The translations under genes were made by a program, and so were the position numbers. A stretch of DNA of 44,940 nt from a virus: positions 25,356-70,295 of IMG/VR virus record IMGVR_UViG_3300037963_002293. One strand, given 5' to 3'. Positions within the stretch are counted from its first letter, which is position 1. Every line of letters starts with the position of its first letter. Under the pieces are notes generated by a model that searched no databases, was not told the DNA's origin, and saw only the letters and a list, made by a program, of their open reading frames with translations. This document shows positions 41,545 to 44,940 of this stretch, piece after piece.

Positions 41545-41997
41545 CTATGAACGATTTCCCCACTGAATTTCTGGATAGGCTTCAGAGATACATGCTTTAG
41601 TAATTTTGTATCTTTTACTGAGTTGTTTATCTTTGGTTAGACAGAGAACCTTTGCTTCAGATTCATGAAGTCCTTCTAGAATTTGGATAAACATCATCTC
41701 TCTACGACCCTGGGCAAGCTTGTCGTTACCACCCTTGACGAAGTGAAATAGTTTCTTGTACTCATGGAAGAGTAAAGTGTGTTCTGTACCCTCTGGCGTG
41801 TCATTAGGGGTGTATGGAACGTCACCAGATGGAACCATGCTCTTCACACTCTCGTCATAAGACCAGATCAGAATCGATTGTAGAGCAGGACTCTTATATT
41901 TTTTGAGCAGTGCGATCTTTTCTTTTTTAGTTTTAGCGTTAGAAATCTTCTGAAGAACTTCAGAGATCAATAGTTTTTCTACAGGTAATTCAGCCAT
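41545..41997 (-). CDS. cyanophage-type protein of unknown function, DUF6433-like (150 aa)
   Basis: 150 residues, helical: LISEVLQKISNAKTKKEKIA, LLKKYKSPALQSILIWSYDE, then VPYTPNDTPEGTEHTLLFHE and a C-terminal TKACISEAYPEIQWGNRS. I recognise it as a family common in T4-like cyanophages, listed as DUF6433 as far as I recall, with no known activity. The LLKKY...L..IL.W.YD..VK pattern is shared by DNA-metabolism-linked phage proteins, but no motif is diagnostic. It starts 2 bases after RNase H. Confidence 0.7.
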   Translation of the reverse strand: MAELPVEKLLISEVLQKISNAKTKKEKIALLKKYKSPALQSILIWSYDESVKSMVPSGDVPYTPNDTPEGTEHTLLFHEYKKLFHFVKGGNDKLAQGRREMMFIQILEGLHESEAKVLCLTKDKQLSKRYKITKACISEAYPEIQWGNRS

Positions 41998-41999
41998 AG

Positions 42000-42854
42000 T
42001 TAAAAATCCTCTATATCATTTAATAGTGTAGTCAGTTTGTTTTCTAAGAAGTACTCGATCGTAACTCCTTGTTTTACAGTACTATTTAACCGATTAAATT
42101 CTTCGACAATCTGTCTTTGAATCTCATCTGGAATGCAACTTAGATCAATAAGTTTTTTGTTACGTTCATAGTTCTTCAACTGAACATCAGTACAAAAGCT
42201 TTTTGGATCTGCAGAAATCCATTTTACTAGATTCTTTTTGTTGATTGGTTTTTGCCTTTTACCAGATACAAATGTATCGTCATCTGATAGGAAGTTTGGA
42301 ATACCATCACTTCGATCTCCTTTGATGATATGCTCCATCAAAAATTCTTTAGGGTTATCAAGAGTGATGTATTTTTTCTGTACAGGATTGTACTGAGAAA
42401 CAAAAGAATACTTTCCTAGTTGCAGAAAATCTTTATCACCAGACATGATAAGAACTTTTTCTGGGTTATCTTTAGTAGAGTTATTCTTGATCAGAACACT
42501 GATGATGTCATCAGCTTCTGCACCATATACATCCATAACGACATAAGGAAAGTTATTCCTAATCTCGTCACGAATTTTGTTGAGACATTCAAAGATGGCG
42601 TTCCAGTCATGCGTTGAATTTTCTCTATCTTTTTTACGATTCTGTTTATAGAAAGGAAACTCTTGCTTCCTCCAATAGAATTTAGAATCATAACAAAGAA
42701 CTAGTTCGCCGTATTCTCCACCAAATTTCTTTCGGTAGTTTCTCAATGAGTTTAATACCATATGACGAACTAGATTTTCATCAAGTCCATTACTAGTTTT
42801 CACTTGTACCATCAGATTACTGATCATACATTGATTCATGTCAACTAAAATCAT
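42000..42854 (-). CDS. rnh: T4-type RNase H / 5'-3' exonuclease (FEN-1 family) (284 aa)
   Basis: The acidic residues of the FEN-1/RNase H superfamily are visible: Asp5 (MILVDMNQ), Asp56 (LCYDSKFYWRK), GAEADDI (111-117), MSGDKDFLQL (137-146) and KGDRSDGIPN (178-187, the helix-hairpin-helix metal loop). In T4 this enzyme removes RNA primers from Okazaki fragments. Length is close to T4 Rnh (305 aa). It has no preceding promoter and is part of the long leftward replication operon, 2 bases after the membrane protein gene. Confidence 0.92.
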   Translation of the reverse strand: MILVDMNQCMISNLMVQVKTSNGLDENLVRHMVLNSLRNYRKKFGGEYGELVLCYDSKFYWRKQEFPFYKQNRKKDRENSTHDWNAIFECLNKIRDEIRNNFPYVVMDVYGAEADDIISVLIKNNSTKDNPEKVLIMSGDKDFLQLGKYSFVSQYNPVQKKYITLDNPKEFLMEHIIKGDRSDGIPNFLSDDDTFVSGKRQKPINKKNLVKWISADPKSFCTDVQLKNYERNKKLIDLSCIPDEIQRQIVEEFNRLNSTVKQGVTIEYFLENKLTTLLNDIEDF

Positions 42855-42856
42855 GA

Positions 42857-43087
42857 TTAGTCCTCTTCGTATTCCTCCTCGTCTATAAACCTAACGGATA
42901 ACAGTTCTTCATCAATCATAAAACCCTGATCGTTTAACATTTCTGGATGAATGTTTGTATTCTGCGAAATGGTTGCTTCCATAAACGCTGAATAGTATTC
43001 ATTACTAAACCATCCAAAAATGAAACCCAGGCCTACACCTATGAGACAAAACAAAAGACTGAACATTAGTGTAGTTACTTCTGTCAT
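42857..43087 (-). CDS. small single-pass membrane protein (76 aa)
   Basis: 76 residues. An N-terminal hydrophobic segment (about 6-26: LMFSLLFCLIGVGLGFIFGW) is followed by a polar tail that ends very acidic (FIDEEEYEED). It has AGGAG 7 bases before the ATG. Probably inserted in the host inner membrane with a short N-terminus and cytoplasmic or periplasmic acidic tail. No holin-like double hairpin. No family recognised; a role in takeover or membrane anchoring is possible but not shown. Confidence 0.75.
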   Translation of the reverse strand: MTEVTTLMFSLLFCLIGVGLGFIFGWFSNEYYSAFMEATISQNTNIHPEMLNDQGFMIDEELLSVRFIDEEEYEED

Positions 43088-43097
43088 GGATTCTCTC

Positions 43098-43274
43098 CTA
43101 AGGTTGTTCCTTAATAATTCTGATCTCCACCCGATACTTTTTCTTTAAACAAGAAATTGATTTATCTAAATGGAGAACATAGTCTGGTTCTGGTTCTGGT
43201 TCATTTTCTACGTTGCCTCCACCTAACATAGCCCTTACGTTAGTATTTAGATACTTCTCAGGGATGTTAGTCAT
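43098..43274 (-). CDS. small acidic/basic protein (58 aa)
   Basis: ATG at 43272-43274 overlaps the preceding stop as ATGA; the stop is TAG at 43098. It reads MTNIPEKYLNTNVRAMLGGG, then an EPEPEPD run and a C-terminal KKKYRVEIRIIKEQP. The ATGA coupling, sensible composition and filling of an otherwise 180-base gap support a real gene. Function unknown. Confidence 0.7.
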   Translation of the reverse strand: MTNIPEKYLNTNVRAMLGGGNVENEPEPEPDYVLHLDKSISCLKKKYRVEIRIIKEQP

Positions 43275-43978
43275 TTAATAATTTTTAATGGAAAGTAATT
43301 TGGAGACACTGTTTTGGGAGCAGATCTAATTTTGTTTGGTAGTTCACCAAACGATCGTGAACAATTTAGAGATGTAACTGACATAATAGTTTGGATTGTT
43401 TGATCAATCTTTTTAATTTTTTTAATGCCAGATAGGTCTTCATCATAGTTGATGATCTTTGCACCAGAACAAGAGAGTTTCTTGCCTGTCAAAAACAAAA
43501 GTTCATTGGTTTTTACGTTGATTAAAAACACTGACTTAGCGTCAATGATCTCCGTCTTGGAAACGGGAGTGTATTTTTCCTTTCCTAGTATAACAGGCTT
43601 TTGGATTAAGTGCAAGTCCTTCGTCAGTTGAGCTGGACTCTTCTTTCTCTTGCGTCGAACAATTTTTTTAGAATCTTTATATTTCTCTACGTCACTAATA
43701 AACCTTTCTAACAAGCACTTGAATTCCTTCAGTTCAGATTTCTTATAACAACCATAAGCTTCCACTAGAAACCTATCACCATTAAGAGCACCATTAACTT
43801 CATTTAAAAGATCGGTGACAAAATGAAATTTGTCTGATGTATATTCATTGATAGTTTTCCTATCAATATCTTCAGATTGTAGATACTTAAAAAAGTCAAC
43901 ACGAATTTTCTTCTTGGTAATTACATACTCATCAAGAATTGTATCTACAAATTGAGTGATTGTTTCCGTGCGAGTCAT
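43271..43978 (-). CDS. protein of unknown function (235 aa)
   Basis: Start taken at ATG 43978 (MTRTETITQFVDTILD), which overlaps the glutaredoxin stop as ATGA; the frame continues 14 codons upstream inside glutaredoxin. It is lysine-rich (KIVRRKRKKSP at about 123, a possible nucleic-acid-binding patch). The C-terminal half has short strands (SVFLINVKTNELLFLTGKKL, GAKIINYDEDLSGIKKIKKI) and then NCSRSFGELPNKIRSAPKTV. The latter half looks like a small beta-domain. I do not recognise a family. It lies in the speD-glutaredoxin group. Confidence 0.78.
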   Translation of the reverse strand: MTRTETITQFVDTILDEYVITKKKIRVDFFKYLQSEDIDRKTINEYTSDKFHFVTDLLNEVNGALNGDRFLVEAYGCYKKSELKEFKCLLERFISDVEKYKDSKKIVRRKRKKSPAQLTKDLHLIQKPVILGKEKYTPVSKTEIIDAKSVFLINVKTNELLFLTGKKLSCSGAKIINYDEDLSGIKKIKKIDQTIQTIMSVTSLNCSRSFGELPNKIRSAPKTVSPNYFPLKIIK

Positions 43979-44211
43979 AGGATTTTTTGTTCCTGTAAAT
44001 ACTGAAGGGTTTCTTTGCATCCACCAATGTGTTTCATTCCGATGGATACTTGAGGGAAGGTAGCACCTTCTCCAAATTCATCATAAAATTGTGACTTATC
44101 AAAATCTTTATTATACTTATATTCTAGATAGTCAATCTCAACTGCATTAAACAGTTGTTTAACTCTATCACACCACTGACAATTTTCTTTTGTGTAAACT
44201 ACTGCTTGCAT
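43975..44211 (-). CDS. nrdC: glutaredoxin (78 aa)
   Basis: Compact glutaredoxin fold: active site CQWC at residues 11-14 (YTKENCQWC), cis-proline region TFPQVSIG (about 52-59) and the GGC motif near the end (HIGGCKETLQYL). Phage glutaredoxins keep ribonucleotide reductase reduced for dNTP synthesis; the CQWC center differs from the usual CPYC. It overlaps speD by 13 bases and the 235-aa gene by 4. Symbol nrdC used by analogy with T4. Confidence 0.88.
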   Translation of the reverse strand: MQAVVYTKENCQWCDRVKQLFNAVEIDYLEYKYNKDFDKSQFYDEFGEGATFPQVSIGMKHIGGCKETLQYLQEQKIL

Positions 44212-44540
44212 TCTAAACTCCTGTCTATAGTTTTAGCTACAAAATCTTTTGCTTTCAATTTTCTACCCATGTAAATAGCACCCTTCTTTGGATTAGTATC
44301 ACCGCATGTAAATACATCACAAACTGCAGTTCCATTCTCAGGCCATGTATGGATACTGATGTGACTTTCTGCAAGAAGAGTAACTGCTGTAACACCCTGT
44401 GGAGAAAATTTATGTGACTGTGTTTTTAAAAATGTGGCACCCATGTGATTAGTTGCCTCAAACAAAGTCTTTCTTATATAGTCTTCATCATCTAGTAACT
44501 CTGCATCACACCCATATAAAGTGAAGAGTACATGTTTCAT
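44199..44540 (-). CDS. speD: S-adenosylmethionine decarboxylase proenzyme SpeD (113 aa)
   Basis: The prokaryotic AdoMetDC signature LLAESHISIHTWPE is present, with the Glu58-Ser59 self-cleavage site that yields the pyruvoyl cofactor, His60/His64, and a Cys in FTCGDTNPKKG (catalytic loop). Length 113 aa is typical of bacterial SpeD. It makes decarboxylated AdoMet for spermidine synthesis; a known cyanophage gene thought to supply polyamines for DNA packaging or host upkeep. It starts inside the 66-aa gene (ATGA). Confidence 0.92.
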   Translation of the reverse strand: MKHVLFTLYGCDAELLDDEDYIRKTLFEATNHMGATFLKTQSHKFSPQGVTAVTLLAESHISIHTWPENGTAVCDVFTCGDTNPKKGAIYMGRKLKAKDFVAKTIDRSLECKQ

Positions 44541-44737
44541 TTACTAAGTTTCTTTACAATCGAGAGTGGGTTCTTTTGTTGACGACGATAATTTTTCAAC
44601 ATTTTATTTAGTGTTGTTGCTCTCGCTTTTTCAAGAGCCTTTCTTTCGTGGTATGACATCTCTGGTTGCACTGGTTGTTCTGGTTCATCAACAACCTCTT
44701 GTGCTTCGACATCAACGATTAGGTTTTCTTCAGTCAT
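44537..44737 (-). CDS. small charged protein (66 aa)
   Basis: 66 residues. The N-terminal half is acidic (EENLIVDVEAQEVVDEPEQP) and the C-terminal half basic and helical (SYHERKALEKARATTLNKML, NYRRQQKNPL). No membrane segment. ATGA-coupled to speD. No family recognised. It is the first gene after the psbD terminator region. Confidence 0.75.
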   Translation of the reverse strand: MTEENLIVDVEAQEVVDEPEQPVQPEMSYHERKALEKARATTLNKMLKNYRRQQKNPLSIVKKLSK

Positions 44738-44754
44738 AGTAATTTGTTTTTTTT

Positions 44755-44783
44755 ATTCTACCAAAAAAGGGGAGTCTTTGCAA
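44755..44783 (-). promoter_or_regulatory. possible promoter before the 66-aa gene, overlapping the psbD terminator
   Basis: TTGCAA (44778-44783), 17-base spacer, TAGAAT (44755-44760) with an extended TGG. The -35 box lies in the terminator loop. Confidence 0.4.
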
Positions 44784-44791
44784 CCCCCCTT
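44763..44791 (-). terminator. intrinsic terminator after psbD
   Basis: AAGGGG (44786-44791 as read on the minus strand) pairs with CCCCTT (44767-44772), 13-base loop, followed by a TTTTTT run. It ends the psbD transcript. Confidence 0.8.
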
Positions 44792-44805
44792 ATAATTTAT
44801 ATATT

Positions 44806-44874
44806 TTATTTTTTCAGTCTGAATGGACAGTCAGGACATCCAGCACCACAGCATCCTTTAGAGAGCGTTACCAC
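44806..44874 (-). CDS. candidate 22-aa Cys-rich peptide, psbC-like start overlapping psbD
   Basis: GTG at 44872-44874 with a perfect AGGAGG 9 bases upstream (44884-44889), TAA at 44806. It reads MVTLSKGCCGAGCPDCPFR then LKK. The first residues MVTLS equal the start of cyanobacterial CP43 (psbC), which in hosts begins at exactly this GTG inside psbD. What follows is not CP43 but a CCxxxCxxC motif, similar to small zinc/iron-binding Cys motifs. An upstream ATG (44911-44913) in the same frame would give 34 aa. Unproven as a gene; the start is partly fixed by psbD coding (see findings). Confidence 0.45.
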   Translation of the reverse strand: MVTLSKGCCGAGCPDCPFRLKK

Positions 44875-44940
44875 GGGGTAGAACCTCCTCAGGGAATACA
44901 AAGTTCTCATGTGGTTGGTCAGCAGGTGCCATCCAAGCAC
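44858..44940 (-). CDS. psbD: photosystem II D2 protein PsbD, C-terminal end (window edge)
   Basis: Minus-strand frame open at the right edge, ending AWMAPADQPHENFVFPEEVL, then PRGNAL and TAA at 44858. This is the highly conserved C-terminus of D2 (host form AWMAPQDQPHE.FVFPEEVLPRGNAL). Cyanophages carry psbA/psbD to keep photosystem II repaired during infection. Only about 27 residues are in the window. Confidence 0.95.
   Translation of the reverse strand, partial: AWMAPADQPHENFVFPEEVLPRGNAL

Overview
The window is part of the genome of a T4-like myovirus that infects marine picocyanobacteria (a Synechococcus/Prochlorococcus cyanophage). The evidence is a T4 core (gp4, gp5, gp26, gp27-like hub, gp32, gp33, gp48, gp53, gp59, RNase H) mixed with genes typical of cyanophages: psbD (photosystem II D2, 3' end only), cp12 (Calvin-cycle inhibitor), speD, phoH, thyX, a PD-(D/E)XK exonuclease, a glutaredoxin and a DUF1825-like gene. 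Base composition is AT-rich. Everything is on the minus strand except gp48 and gp53. No integrase, insertion sequence or CRISPR array is visible.

Layout, read in the main direction of transcription (right to left). 44.9-36 kb is replication, nucleotide and host-takeover genes: psbD end, a small Cys-rich ORF overlapping it, a 66-aa ORF, speD, glutaredoxin, unknown genes, RNase H, thyX, phoH, exonuclease, gp33, gp59, DUF1825 and gp32. gp32 has its own sigma70-type promoter and a leader hairpin, and ends at a terminator shared with gp53. 36-34.2 kb is the divergent pair gp48-gp53 (plus strand). 34.2-23 kb is head completion and the tail/baseplate hub: gp4, an unknown protein, a tail-tube-fold protein, gp26, two long paralogous tape-measure-like proteins carrying different peptidoglycan hydrolase domains, a gp27-like hub, cp12 and gp5. 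23-22.5 kb holds a 61-aa gene and a lone tRNA-Leu(UAA), each behind a near-perfect sigma70 promoter. 22.4-9.6 kb is one giant 4,261-codon virion gene. 9.6-0 kb is a cluster of small structural proteins and long tail-fibre-like proteins, the last cut by the window edge.

Regulation that can be read directly: early or middle promoters are TTGACA/T-N17-TATAAT-type boxes whose -35 element reuses the TGA stop of the gene upstream. Late promoters are T4-type NATAAATA boxes placed 20-40 bases before late operons. Terminators are GC stems with U tracts.

The most interesting observations are: (1) a canonical slippery heptamer (TTTTTTC) two codons before the gp26 stop, with a -1-frame extension open down to the tape-measure gene, the layout of lambda G/GT tail chaperones but not, to my knowledge, expected for gp26; (2) the end of psbD still carrying the host-style internal AGGAGG...GTG start of psbC, now opening onto a 22-residue CCxxxCxxC peptide; (3) the same GGTCAAAACC hairpin just downstream of both the gp32 and the tRNA promoter; (4) a perfect late promoter sitting in the loop of a hairpin downstream of the tRNA.
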